DNA of 25,938 nucleotides from Cognatazoarcus sp050303815. GTDB lineage: Bacteria > Pseudomonadota > Gammaproteobacteria > Burkholderiales > Rhodocyclaceae. The stretch is from positions 1 to 25,938 of the forward strand of contig JBNLCM010000082.1 of assembly GCA_050303815.1 (NCBI GenBank), read 5' to 3'. Below the pieces are notes generated by a model. It searched no databases. It was not told the DNA's origin and saw nothing but the letters and a program-made list of their open reading frames with translations. Made by a program: the position numbers and the translations under genes. How positions within the stretch are numbered: the first letter of the stretch is position 1; the number at the start of each line of letters is the position of its first letter. Below are positions 15,215 through 23,423 of this stretch, one piece after another.

Positions 15215-15835
15215 TCAGAAGCGCCAGCCGAGGCCCACCGAGACCGCGAGCGGATCCAGCTTCAGATGGGTCAACTTGCTCCCACCGAGGGTAACGTCGC
15301 TGTTGATCTGGATCTTTTTCACGTCGACGTTCAGGAAGAGGCCGTCCGCAACCTTGATGTCAGCCCCGACCTGGAAGGCCAGGCCGATCGAATCGTTCTC
15401 CAGGTCGGCACCGAGCGCCAGGTCGACACTGGAAATGAGCGTGTAGTTGATGCCGGCACCCACGTAGGGGCGGACCGTACCCTCGGGGTTGAAGTGGTAC
15501 TGCGCAAGCAATGTGGGCGGCAGTGCCTTGAAGTCGCCGAATTCGCCGACACCATCGACCGATACGTCGAACTTCTGAGGGTAGGTCAGTACGAGTTCGG
15601 CTGCGAAGTTCGGCGTGAAGAAGTAGCTGATATCCAGCTCCGGGATGGTCCTGTCATCGACCTTGACGGAATCGGATGGCAAGCCGAGCGCGCCGATGGG
15701 ATCGGACGAATTCCGCCAGTCGAGGTGCGTCGCCCTGACGCGGACAAGCCAGTCTCCCTCCTCGGCCAGCGCTGCACCGGAACAAACACAGCCAAGAATA
15801 CCGACAGCAAGTGCGATCTTGCGAATCTGAGTCAT
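15215..15835 (-). CDS. OmpW-family outer membrane protein
   Basis: 206 residues. A signal peptide (1-24, ending GAALA) precedes a mature protein that starts EEGDWLVRVRATHLDW, the conserved OmpW opening. Further family stretches are IPELDISYFFTPNFAAELVLTYPQ, LPPTLLAQYHFNP, RPYVGAGINYT, FLNVDVKKIQI and a final beta strand ending in Phe (VGLGWRF), as required for outer-membrane assembly. OmpW proteins form an eight-stranded barrel for small hydrophobic compounds. The ATG at 15833-15835 has GGAGC upstream; the frame is open to 15982 but the longer form would bury the signal peptide. An FNR-type box lies upstream. Confidence 0.93.
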   Translation of the reverse strand: MTQIRKIALAVGILGCVCSGAALAEEGDWLVRVRATHLDWRNSSDPIGALGLPSDSVKVDDRTIPELDISYFFTPNFAAELVLTYPQKFDVSVDGVGEFGDFKALPPTLLAQYHFNPEGTVRPYVGAGINYTLISSVDLALGADLENDSIGLAFQVGADIKVADGLFLNVDVKKIQINSDVTLGGSKLTHLKLDPLAVSVGLGWRF

Positions 15836-16002
15836 GGTCAAGCTCCATTCAGTCGTGACAGAAAACCAGAAAAAAACTGTGACTCTGAAAGGGTTGCTCG
15901 ATGCACTTTGCTGCTCGGCAATATCGTCAGAACTGTTTCTGGGTGGTTGCCAGGAACGGTTCAGCTGCCTGTTATTGTTCATTGCAACAGAGGCGAGGAC
16001 GA

Positions 16003-16043
16003 AGAATACGCCCCAGCCGGACCCGGTTGTTGACCGAAGTCAA
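16003..16043 (-). promoter_or_regulatory. FNR/ANR-type box and promoter upstream of the ompW-like gene
   Basis: TTGAC-CGAA-GTCAA at 16030-16043 is a perfect dyad close to the FNR consensus TTGAT-N4-ATCAA. On the minus strand a TATTCT hexamer (16008-16003) follows after 21 nt, which puts the dyad about 40-41 bp upstream of a start near 15996, the class II activator position. The region 15836-16080 is clearly more A/T-rich than its surroundings. OmpW is under FNR control in E. coli. The predicted leader of about 160 nt is unusually long. Confidence 0.5.
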
Positions 16044-16115
16044 ATCTTTTCCGATTTTGAGAATCCACGCCCAGACCAACGCTTCTACCCGGCAGGCGGC
16101 CCCGTCGCTGCTCGC

Positions 16116-17621
16116 TCAGCTGGAACAGCTGACCTCGATCCCGACGGCCCAGTCGGGCGGTGGCGCCGCAAAACGGGCATACGCCGGCTGCTCGTCGAAG
16201 GGACGCCGCAGGCAATCGAGCACCCGGGCCACCTCGTCGAAGTCGCCCGACCGGGCGGCGCGAATTGCGTGCTCGGCAACCCAGTTGCGCAGGACATAGC
16301 GTGGATTGACACGATCCATTGCCGCCTGCCTCGCGCCGTCGTCGCGCCCATCGCGGGCCAGTCGCCGGCGCCATGTGGCAAGCCACGCGTCACAGCCGTC
16401 CCGGTCCGGGAACAAGTCGCGGACAGGCGCGTCGGCGCCAGGCCGCCCGGCCTCGTCGACCCGCGCGGGCAGGCGCCCCAGTTGGCGGAAGAAGCTGGGA
16501 TAGTCGCAACGATTGCGCTGGAGCAACCCATACAGCCCGCCGATCAGGTCCTCGTCGTCCTCCTGCGGCGTGGCGAAGCCAAGCTTGGCCGCCATGGCCG
16601 CCGAGAACGTGGCGTTGTAGGCCGAGGCATACGGTTCGTCCACCGCGGCCCGGGCCCGTTCGGCGTCATCGTCGAGCAGCGGCAGGAGCGCGGTCGCCAA
16701 GGCCAGCAGGTTCCAGTGTGCGACCTGCGGCTGGCGCGAGAAGCGGTAACGCCCCGCCGAGTCGGAATGGTTGCAGATGTGGCCACCATCGAAGGCTTCC
16801 ATGAACCCGAAGGGGCCATAGTCGATGGTCAGTCCCAGGATGGACATGTTGTCGGTGTTCATCACGCCATGCATGAAACCGACCGCCTGCCACTGGGCGA
16901 CCAGGCGCCCGGTGGCTTTCGACACCTCTGCGAGCAGGGCCTCCGCGCGGTTGGCGGCGCCGAAGGCCTCGGGAAAGTGGCGCTCCGTGACGTGGTCCAC
17001 CAGCCGCTGGAGCGCGTCCCGGTCACCCGCCGCGGCCCAGTGCTCGAAGGAACCAAACCGAACGAAACTCGGCGCCAGGCGTGTCACGATGGCCGCGGTC
17101 TCCACCGATTCGCGCTGGACCGGCAGGGTCGAACCGACGACCGACAGCGCGCGCGTGGTCGGTATGCCCAGAGCAGCCATCGCTTCGGAGCACAGAAACT
17201 CGCGGATCGAGCTGCGCAGGACGGCGCGACCATCTCCCATGCGCGAGTAGGGGGTTCGCCCGGCCCCCTTGAGCTGGATCTCCCACGCACCACCCGGACC
17301 GATCACCTCGCCGAGGAGATGGGCACGGCCGTCCCCCAGCTGACCGGCCCAGACACCAAACTGATGGCCGGAGTAAACCGCTGCGAGCGGATCCGAGCCG
17401 GCGAGGCGGCGGTTGCCCGCGAGCCACGCAACGGCTTCGGGCGTGGCCAGCCTGTCGGGCGTCAGTCCCAGCAAGTCTGCGGCGGCCGGGCTCGCCGCGA
17501 TCAGATGCGGATCCGGCACACCCATGGGGTCGAGGCGGGTGAAGAAGCGGGCGGGCAGCCGCGCGAAGGCATTGTCGAAGGCCGGCGCCCAGTGCGCCAG
17601 GGCCGCTTCGGGAGCGTTCAT
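16116..17621 (-). CDS. selO: Protein adenylyltransferase SelO (YdiU/UPF0061 family)
   Basis: 501 residues, full length for the family. SelO is a pseudokinase-fold enzyme that transfers AMP from ATP to Ser, Thr or Tyr of proteins, linked to redox stress. Characteristic stretches are YSGHQFGVWAGQLGDGRAHLLGE, LKGAGRTPYSRMGDGRAVLRSSIREFLCSEAM, the catalytic/metal region GFMHGVMNTDNMSI and IDYGPFGFME, and NPRYVLRNWVAEHAI. The chain ends EVSCSS; the Cys occupies the C-terminal redox position that is selenocysteine in eukaryotic SelO. The ATG is preceded by GAGAG. It is divergent from the ravA-like gene with a 151 bp gap. Confidence 0.95.
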   Translation of the reverse strand: MNAPEAALAHWAPAFDNAFARLPARFFTRLDPMGVPDPHLIAASPAAADLLGLTPDRLATPEAVAWLAGNRRLAGSDPLAAVYSGHQFGVWAGQLGDGRAHLLGEVIGPGGAWEIQLKGAGRTPYSRMGDGRAVLRSSIREFLCSEAMAALGIPTTRALSVVGSTLPVQRESVETAAIVTRLAPSFVRFGSFEHWAAAGDRDALQRLVDHVTERHFPEAFGAANRAEALLAEVSKATGRLVAQWQAVGFMHGVMNTDNMSILGLTIDYGPFGFMEAFDGGHICNHSDSAGRYRFSRQPQVAHWNLLALATALLPLLDDDAERARAAVDEPYASAYNATFSAAMAAKLGFATPQEDDEDLIGGLYGLLQRNRCDYPSFFRQLGRLPARVDEAGRPGADAPVRDLFPDRDGCDAWLATWRRRLARDGRDDGARQAAMDRVNPRYVLRNWVAEHAIRAARSGDFDEVARVLDCLRRPFDEQPAYARFAAPPPDWAVGIEVSCSS

Positions 17622-17772
17622 CTCTCTGTTTCCGGGTTGGGGGCGACTCTTCGGTGCCCTGCTTGCCGGACAGAATCCCCCGGATCGAGACTGCGCGCAA
17701 GCGGCATCGCCGGGCGGCTGGCACGACAGTTGCCTTGTCAAATCGTCCGCACAACCCGCACAGCCACCTATC

Positions 17773-19182
17773 ATGAGCGACATGACTACCTCCTTGCCCA
17801 GCCGCCAGCGACTCGTAGCCCTCCAGCAGAAGCTCGAGGACGGTCTCGTCGAACGCCGTCGCGAAGTGCGGCTGATCCTCCTCGCCGCGCTGGCCGGTGA
17901 GCACTCCCTCCTTCTCGGCCCACCCGGTACCGCCAAGAGTGAATTGGCCCGGCGCCTCCATCGGGCCTTTGCCGAGGCCCGCTATTTCGAGCGACTCCTG
18001 ACCCGCTTCTCCGTCCCGGAGGAGCTGTTCGGCCCGCTGTCGATCCGTGCCCTCGAGGAGGACCGCTACGAACGGCACATCGCCGGTTTTCTGCCGGAGG
18101 CCTCGATTGCCTTCATCGACGAAGTCTTCAAGGCCAACAGCGCCATCCTGAATGCCCTGCTGACCCTCCTGAACGAGCGCGAGTTCGACAACGGGGCCGG
18201 GCGCATCCGCTGCCCGCTGATCAGCGCCATCGGGGCCAGCAACGAGGTACCGGACGACGAGGTGGCCGCGGCCTTCTTCGACCGGTTCCTGCTGCGTATC
18301 CCGGTCGAGCCGGTCAGCGGCGACGGCTTCCGTGCGCTGCTCGCGCTCGATCCGGCGCCGGCCGGCGATGTCGTCTATGCGGAGGCGCTCGACGCCGGCG
18401 ACCGCCAGGCGCTCGCGCTGGCCGCGGGCGGGGTCACCTTGCCCGCAGAGGTCGCGGATCGTCTCGTCGAGATGCGCCATTGGCTGGCCAGCGAGGACAT
18501 CGCGGTATCCGACCGCCGCTGGGTCAAGATGGCGGGCCTGCTCCGCACCGCCGCCGCCACCGAGGGCCGCCACGCGATTCGTCCCTGGGACCTGCTCCTC
18601 CTGCCCATGTGCATCGGCTGCGACGCCACGTCGCAGGACAGCGTGACCGCCTGGCTGACGACCCGGCTGGGCGTGCGCCAGGCCTATGCGCCGCCCCGCC
18701 TGCAACGGATCGTGGCCGCCTTCGAGGGCCAGCTACTGGCAGAGCAGAACGCCGACGACCTCGACTACGACGACGATGGCCGGCTGCGCATGACCGACGC
18801 GCAGATTGCGGGCGAGGTCAATGACATGAAGGGTGGCAGCCAGGCCCTCCGCATGACCTACACGCGACGGCGGCGCTACGGCGCAACGCACATCGACGCA
18901 AGGACCCGGCAGATCGATGACCTGCTCGAGCGGATCGACGGCTACGCCGCCGAGCTCGCCGCGATCCGCGCCGATTACGAGGCATATCGCGCCGGCAGCC
19001 TGTGGCTCGATGAGCCCCTCGCCGCCCGGCTGGCGGACAACCTCGCATCAACCGCCACCGCCCTGGCGGACTTTTCGACCCGCAGCGGCACCTGTCGGAG
19101 CGGTTTTGCGGCGCTCCCCCGCCTGGAGAACGATCCGGGCCGCGAGCCGGCGCCAATCGAGCACGAACCCTTCGAGGCCTGA
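17773..19182 (+). CDS. ravA: MoxR-family AAA+ ATPase, RavA-like
   Basis: 469 residues. AAA+ core in the N-terminal 300 residues: Walker A GPPGTAKS (49-56), Walker B with SIAFIDEVFK (111-120), the conserved ANSAILNALLTLLNERE, sensor 1 GASNEVP (154-160), and FFDRFLLRI with the arginine finger region. The C-terminal part (about 330-469) matches the position of the RavA discontinuous domain and includes a basic TRRRRYGATH stretch and a helical region. MoxR ATPases act as chaperones with VWA proteins; the next gene is such a partner, overlapping by 1 nt (TGATG). No strong ribosome-binding site precedes the ATG at 17773; a second ATG three codons later is possible. RavA-ViaA in E. coli has been tied to respiratory complexes and aminoglycoside response. 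Confidence 0.88.
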   Translation: MSDMTTSLPSRQRLVALQQKLEDGLVERRREVRLILLAALAGEHSLLLGPPGTAKSELARRLHRAFAEARYFERLLTRFSVPEELFGPLSIRALEEDRYERHIAGFLPEASIAFIDEVFKANSAILNALLTLLNEREFDNGAGRIRCPLISAIGASNEVPDDEVAAAFFDRFLLRIPVEPVSGDGFRALLALDPAPAGDVVYAEALDAGDRQALALAAGGVTLPAEVADRLVEMRHWLASEDIAVSDRRWVKMAGLLRTAAATEGRHAIRPWDLLLLPMCIGCDATSQDSVTAWLTTRLGVRQAYAPPRLQRIVAAFEGQLLAEQNADDLDYDDDGRLRMTDAQIAGEVNDMKGGSQALRMTYTRRRRYGATHIDARTRQIDDLLERIDGYAAELAAIRADYEAYRAGSLWLDEPLAARLADNLASTATALADFSTRSGTCRSGFAALPRLENDPGREPAPIEHEPFEA

Positions 19183-20768
19183 TGCGCACCCCGCCCGCGC
19201 CCTTGCTGTTCGCCCCTCGCGAAGCCCGCCTGCGCCACATCGACGCGCTGCCGGTGCGCTTGCGCTCGGCTGCGCTGACGCACTCGTGCGACGCGCTCGA
19301 GCCCCGTCTCGCCGGCCTCCTCGATCGCTTCACGGCCCTGCTGGCCGGACGACTGCCGGAAGTGGACAGCCCCACCGCGTGGCCGCCAGCGGAGATCGGT
19401 ACGGCCCTCGATGGCGAGATGCGCCGCCTGGAACTGCCCGATTTTTGCTCGGGCAACGAAGAACTCGCCGAAACCGTGCTGATGGGCGTCCTGTTCCATA
19501 CCGACTTCATCCCGTCCTACATGGATCGGGGCCTCGACCGGGATCAGGCCGTCACGTTCGCCATCGAGGCTTTCGCGGCCGACTGGCAAAGCCGCTGTGG
19601 CGACATGAAGTCGCTCGTCGAGGTCTTCGGCGACCTCGGCGACCTGCCCAAGCACGCGCGCTGGGACCGCCTTCGCGGACTCCTTCGGTCGGACGGCTGG
19701 CAGGAGGTGGTGCGCATTCGGCAGCTCCTCGAGCGGCTGCCCGAGCTGGCGCGCCTCATACGCGGGCTGGGCCGCGCCCGGGTGACCGACGTGCCCGACA
19801 GCCACGGACAGCAGACCGAGACCGTCATCGAACCGGCCCAGGCTCGCGTGCCCGAGGCCCGGACCATACATGTACCCGACCTCCCCGGCGAAACGCGCGG
19901 GGTCTGCCGCTCCGACCGGATCGCCCGGATGCTCCCTGCCGAAGCCCTGCTGCTCGGCCATCCGCGCCTGCGCCTGGTGTGGCACGCACGCCGCGCCGAG
20001 CGCAGCCTCCTTGCCTACGAGGACGACGATCGCATGAGCGAGACCCACGTCCAGGATGCGCGGGTCGAGCGGCCGATCAACCGCCCCTGCCCGGACCGTC
20101 GGCTCGAGATGGGGCCCTTGATCGTCTGCGTCGATACCTCCGGTTCGATGCAGGGGGGCGCCGAGGCCGTGGCGAAGGCGGTGGTGCTGGAAGCGATGCG
20201 GACCGCCCACGCCCAGTCGCGCGCATGCCGCGTCGTCACCTTCGGCGGCGAAGGCGAGCTGATCGAGATGGATCTCCCCCTCGATCCGGACGGGCTCGAG
20301 CGCCTCACCCGCTTTCTGGGTCAGGCCTACCGCGGCGGCACGGACATCTGTGGCCCCCTCGCCCATTGCATCGACCGGATCGGCGAAGCCCGCTGGCAGC
20401 TCGCCGACCTGCTGGTCGCCAGCGACGGCGAGTTCGGCGCGACACCCGACGTCGTCGCCCGACTCGAAGCCGCCAAGCGCGAACTGGGCCTGCGGGTCCA
20501 GGGCGTTCTGATTGGCGACAGGGAGACGATCGGATTCCTTGAAATTGCCGATCACATCCACTGGATTCGCGACTGGCGCCGCTTCGGCGGGCGCAACAGC
20601 GACAGCCCGGTGCATTCCCAGAGCCTGACGTCAATGTACTTTCCCGGCGCGCTGCGCAACGAGAAGACTCGCGCAGGCACGGTCAGTGCCCAGGACGCCT
20701 CCGCCGCCGTCCGGCGGGGCGACCGCCAGGTGGTCCCACCCGGGGCGCCAGGCGAGCCCGACCGATGA
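19182..20768 (+). CDS. viaA: VWA-domain protein, ViaA-like partner of RavA
   Basis: 528 residues. The N-terminal 300 residues are mainly helical, with no signal peptide or membrane helix, so the protein is cytoplasmic. The C-terminal VWA domain (about 311-490) has an intact metal-ion motif DTSGS (318-322), the conserved TFGGEGE and a YRGGTDICGPL segment with the MIDAS threonine, then LLVASDGEFG. This arrangement (helical N-terminus, C-terminal VWA) matches ViaA and follows the RavA-like ATPase directly. Its stop overlaps the next start in ATGA. Gene symbol is given on architecture and pairing, not on a family search. Confidence 0.85.
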   Translation: MRTPPAPLLFAPREARLRHIDALPVRLRSAALTHSCDALEPRLAGLLDRFTALLAGRLPEVDSPTAWPPAEIGTALDGEMRRLELPDFCSGNEELAETVLMGVLFHTDFIPSYMDRGLDRDQAVTFAIEAFAADWQSRCGDMKSLVEVFGDLGDLPKHARWDRLRGLLRSDGWQEVVRIRQLLERLPELARLIRGLGRARVTDVPDSHGQQTETVIEPAQARVPEARTIHVPDLPGETRGVCRSDRIARMLPAEALLLGHPRLRLVWHARRAERSLLAYEDDDRMSETHVQDARVERPINRPCPDRRLEMGPLIVCVDTSGSMQGGAEAVAKAVVLEAMRTAHAQSRACRVVTFGGEGELIEMDLPLDPDGLERLTRFLGQAYRGGTDICGPLAHCIDRIGEARWQLADLLVASDGEFGATPDVVARLEAAKRELGLRVQGVLIGDRETIGFLEIADHIHWIRDWRRFGGRNSDSPVHSQSLTSMYFPGALRNEKTRAGTVSAQDASAAVRRGDRQVVPPGAPGEPDR

Positions 20769-21355
20769 CCTCCCCCGAGCAGCCACCCGCGCGCCGGACG
20801 CTGCGCTGGCGCCTGATCCTGGTCGCCACGTTCCTGGCGAGTCTGTTCGCCATCGCCGAGCTGAGCGGCCTGCGCGGACAGCTGGACCTCGAGATGCTGC
20901 GCGCGACCCTGACCGCGCACCCGGTCCGCGGGCTCGCCATCTTCGTGGCCCTCTTCTGCCTCGGCAATCTGGCCCAGATCCCGGGGTGGCTGTTGCTCGC
21001 CGCCGCGGTGCTGGCGCTGGGTCGCGCTGCCGGGGGGGTGGCCACCTATGTCGCGGCGTGCACTGCCTGCATGGTCACGTTCTACTGCGTGCGCTGGCTT
21101 GGCGGCGACGCTCTGCGCCAGATCGAGCGGCCACTGGCCAAGCGACTGATTGCACGCCTCGATCGGGCGCCGGTGGCCGCCATGGTGGCGCTCAGGACAC
21201 TGTTCCAGACAGCGCCTGCCCTCAATTACAGCCTCGCCCTCGCCGGTGTGCGCAGCCGGGACTACCTGGTGGCGACCCTTGCCGGTCTGCCGCTGCCCAT
21301 TGCGCTCTACTGCCTCTTCTTCGACTACCTCGCGATGGCGCTGGGGATCGCCTGA
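20765..21355 (+). CDS. VTT/DedA-family (SNARE-associated, TVP38-like) membrane protein
   Basis: 196 residues with about five hydrophobic segments: about 14-33, 56-85, 92-110, a re-entrant-like stretch near 140-160 and a C-terminal one near 165-190. The pattern of the family is seen in LFCLGNLAQIPGWLLLAAAVLALG and ALRTLFQTAPALNYSLALAGVRSRDYLVATLAGLPLP. Members are proposed lipid scramblases or flippases of the inner membrane. Translational coupling to the ViaA-like gene suggests a shared role at the membrane; this link is inference. A run of seven G lies at 21032-21038. Confidence 0.8.
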   Translation: MTSPEQPPARRTLRWRLILVATFLASLFAIAELSGLRGQLDLEMLRATLTAHPVRGLAIFVALFCLGNLAQIPGWLLLAAAVLALGRAAGGVATYVAACTACMVTFYCVRWLGGDALRQIERPLAKRLIARLDRAPVAAMVALRTLFQTAPALNYSLALAGVRSRDYLVATLAGLPLPIALYCLFFDYLAMALGIA

Positions 21356-21364
21356 GTCACGACC

Positions 21365-21994
21365 TCAGCGCCCGGGCGGCGCCGTGACGCCCAGCAGCGA
21401 CTGCTGGAACGGGGTCGGCGCGGCACGGAAGGCGAGCGCCCGCACGTTCAGATTCGCGCAGCCCGCATAGACCGGGCCGAACCCGGCGCCGAGCAGCACC
21501 TTGACCAGCGACGGCTGGGAAAAGCCGGTCTTGTGGGCGAAGAAGTCGTTGCCGCTGCGCTCGATCTCCACGCCCCAGCCGTAGAGCACGTCACGGACCA
21601 TGATCGGCCCGGCGGGGGACTGGTAGAGGACATCATCCAGGTCGAGCCCCCGGCTGACGGTCAGGCGCATCACCTCGAGGAGGTCCGGCACGAGGATTTC
21701 GCAGAAGCCGTCGGCCTTGAGTACATGGCGAAAGCCGGCCAGCACCCGTGTCACCTCGTGGTGGTGGTAGTGCTCCAGGTTGTGGGAGCAATACACCGCG
21801 TCGACGATGCCGGCCTCGAGGGTCTCGAGTCGGCGTGCATCGCAGACGATGTCCGGCCCCATGCTCGGGTCGATATCGAGCAGCAGCTGCTCCCATCCGT
21901 CGTAGTGCGCAGGGAGCGGGATCTCCTTGCTGTTGCCGCCCACGTTCAACACCCGTCGCTGCACCGTCTCCTGTCCTCCAGCCACCGTGCTCAC
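21365..21994 (-). CDS. Class I SAM-dependent methyltransferase-like protein
   Basis: 209 residues from a GTG at 21994-21992, chosen because GGGAGG lies 6 nt upstream. The fold is suggested by VLNVGGNSKEIPLP (a degenerate motif I, GG-N in place of GxGxG), LLLDIDPSMGPDIVCDARRL (acidic residue at the end of strand 2), and DAVYCSHNLEHYHHHEVTRVLAGFRHVLKADGFCEILVPDL, the motif typical of Methyltransf_11-like proteins. The substrate is unknown; related proteins often modify sugars or act near polysaccharide genes, but no such genes are adjacent. It converges with the VTT gene and is divergent from the oxygenase gene. Confidence 0.8.
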   Translation of the reverse strand: MSTVAGGQETVQRRVLNVGGNSKEIPLPAHYDGWEQLLLDIDPSMGPDIVCDARRLETLEAGIVDAVYCSHNLEHYHHHEVTRVLAGFRHVLKADGFCEILVPDLLEVMRLTVSRGLDLDDVLYQSPAGPIMVRDVLYGWGVEIERSGNDFFAHKTGFSQPSLVKVLLGAGFGPVYAGCANLNVRALAFRAAPTPFQQSLLGVTAPPGR

Positions 21995-22262
21995 ATCCAG
22001 CCTCCCTGAGTGCGTCAATGCCGGCCCACGGGTCCGTGGCGCCCGTTGCAATGGTCCCACATCGCCGCCGCGCTGACGCGATCAACCGCCGCGCAGGCCG
22101 CGTTCGGCGCTACACTGCGCGGGCGCGCGCCTGACACCGCACGCGCGTGCGCACCGTCGAGTCGTGGTCCCGCGGCCGGCGCACTCCCCGTATCCGAACC
22201 GACCATCCAATCGAGCCCCGCCGGCGCCGCCCCGGACGGGGCCAGCTGCTGTGGGAGCGCAC

Positions 22263-22934
22263 ATGGGCGAAGCCCTCTACCGGGACGGGTCCGCTGAGCC
22301 ACCGGACGAAGAAGCCGTATTCGCGCGGATCGCCCTCGGCCGGGCCGGCGCGGGCCACTGCGTCGTCGACGACGCCCTGCCCCCCGCCCTCGTCGAGGCC
22401 CTCGCCGAGCGGGTGCGCGCCCTGTCGTCGGCGGCTTTCCATGCCGCGACGGTCGGGCGCGAGCAGGACCAGATGCAGAACGCGTTCATCCGGCGCGACG
22501 AGATTCGATGGATCGATGGCGAGGACGCCAGCGAACGGGCGTGGCTGGCCTGGACAGGCAGGATGCAGACCTACCTCAACCGGCGTCTGTTCCTGGGGCT
22601 CTTCTCGTTCGAGAGCCACTTCGCCCACTATCCGCCGGGGGCCTTCTACAAACGCCATGTGGACGCTTTCCGGGGGCAGGCGAACCGGATCCTGACGACC
22701 GTGCTCTACCTCAACCCGGGCTGGACGGCCGACGACGGTGGCGAGATGTTGCTCTATCCGGAGCAGGGGGACGAGGCACCCCGCCGCATTTACCCCCGAA
22801 TGGGCACGTTCGCGGTTTTCCTGAGCGAGGCCTTCCCCCACGAGGTCCTCCCTGCACGACGCGACCGCTACTCCATCGCGGGCTGGTATCGGCTCAATGC
22901 CTCCACCGCGGATCGCGTCGATCCGCCCCGCTGA
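22263..22934 (+). CDS. 2-oxoglutarate/Fe(II)-dependent oxygenase, prolyl-4-hydroxylase-like
   Basis: 223 residues from the ATG at 22263 with GGGAG 5 nt upstream. The jelly-roll domain occupies the C-terminal two thirds. Iron ligands are H132 and D134 (FYKRHVDAF) and H193 (FPHEVLP); the 2-oxoglutarate-binding arginine is R202 in DRYSIAGWY. The stretch NRILTTVLYLNPGWTADDGGEMLLY is typical of the SM-20/PHD-like branch. Such enzymes hydroxylate proline or related residues of proteins or small molecules; the substrate is unknown here. It is a single-gene unit followed by a hairpin. Confidence 0.88.
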   Translation: MGEALYRDGSAEPPDEEAVFARIALGRAGAGHCVVDDALPPALVEALAERVRALSSAAFHAATVGREQDQMQNAFIRRDEIRWIDGEDASERAWLAWTGRMQTYLNRRLFLGLFSFESHFAHYPPGAFYKRHVDAFRGQANRILTTVLYLNPGWTADDGGEMLLYPEQGDEAPRRIYPRMGTFAVFLSEAFPHEVLPARRDRYSIAGWYRLNASTADRVDPPR

Positions 22935-22947
22935 GCCCTCAGCGGGG
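22926..22947 (+). terminator. Hairpin overlapping the oxygenase stop codon
   Basis: Perfect 10-nt arms CCCCGCTGAG / CTCAGCGGGG with a 2-nt gap, which folds as a smaller-stem hairpin. The TGA stop of the oxygenase gene is inside the left arm. No U-tract follows on the plus strand. Likely a 3'-end structure; termination is unproven. Confidence 0.4.
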
Positions 22948-23025
22948 AAGCGGGAGGCCCCCGCGGTAGCCCACGCGTCGGCAGGGCGCCGCACTCGGGG
23001 GCGGGCGCCGACGGAATCCGTCCGA

Positions 23026-23329
23026 TCAGGCCTTCGCTGATGGGCTTGCGAAAGCAATGATTTCCTTGTGACCCGGCCCGCTTGCGGTGAGGAGCGCCAG
23101 CGGCATGCCGAATCGGATGGCCGTCGGCTTCCCGGCCATCTCCAGGCCGCTCATGCCGGGCAAGTTCTTATCGAGGATAACGATGTCGTCCGGGGGTCTC
23201 CCGCTGGGCGAGGACGGCCGCGGCGCCGTCAGCGGCCTCTAGGCGTCCAACGCCCTTGCGGATCGACCTCACCATCGCGCAGCGGAACATGCGACCGTCG
23301 ACAGCGAGGACCTTGAGGGACAGGGTCAT
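23026..23329 (-). pseudogene. Decayed CheY-like response-regulator receiver domain
   Basis: From an ATG at 23329-23327 (GGGAG 6 nt upstream) the minus strand reads SLKVLAVDGRMFRCAMVRSIRKG and AADGAAAVLAQRE, a receiver start. The frame then breaks in a run of five G on the plus strand (23192-23196). Shifting by one base restores DDIVILDKNLPGMSGLEM, with the phospho-acceptor Asp, and ALLTAS, and it ends after SPSAKA. The acidic pair has become DG, the helix after GLEM is shortened and the conserved Lys-Pro near the end is missing. The joined product would be about 100 residues against the usual 120. One inserted base could be a sequencing error, but the lost residues argue for true decay. Confidence 0.72.
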
Positions 23330-23423
23330 GGAAGCTCCCGGTCAGCCCGAATGGTCCTGACCCGCCCTGTCGGCACCCGACGAGTCGATTTGAGCCCCCA
23401 ATCGACCCGCCCGCGCTGGCGGC

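Noticed and set aside
15836..15982. Longer OmpW start at 15982
   Set aside because: It would place 49 polar residues before the signal peptide; the ATG at 15835 has GGAGC upstream.
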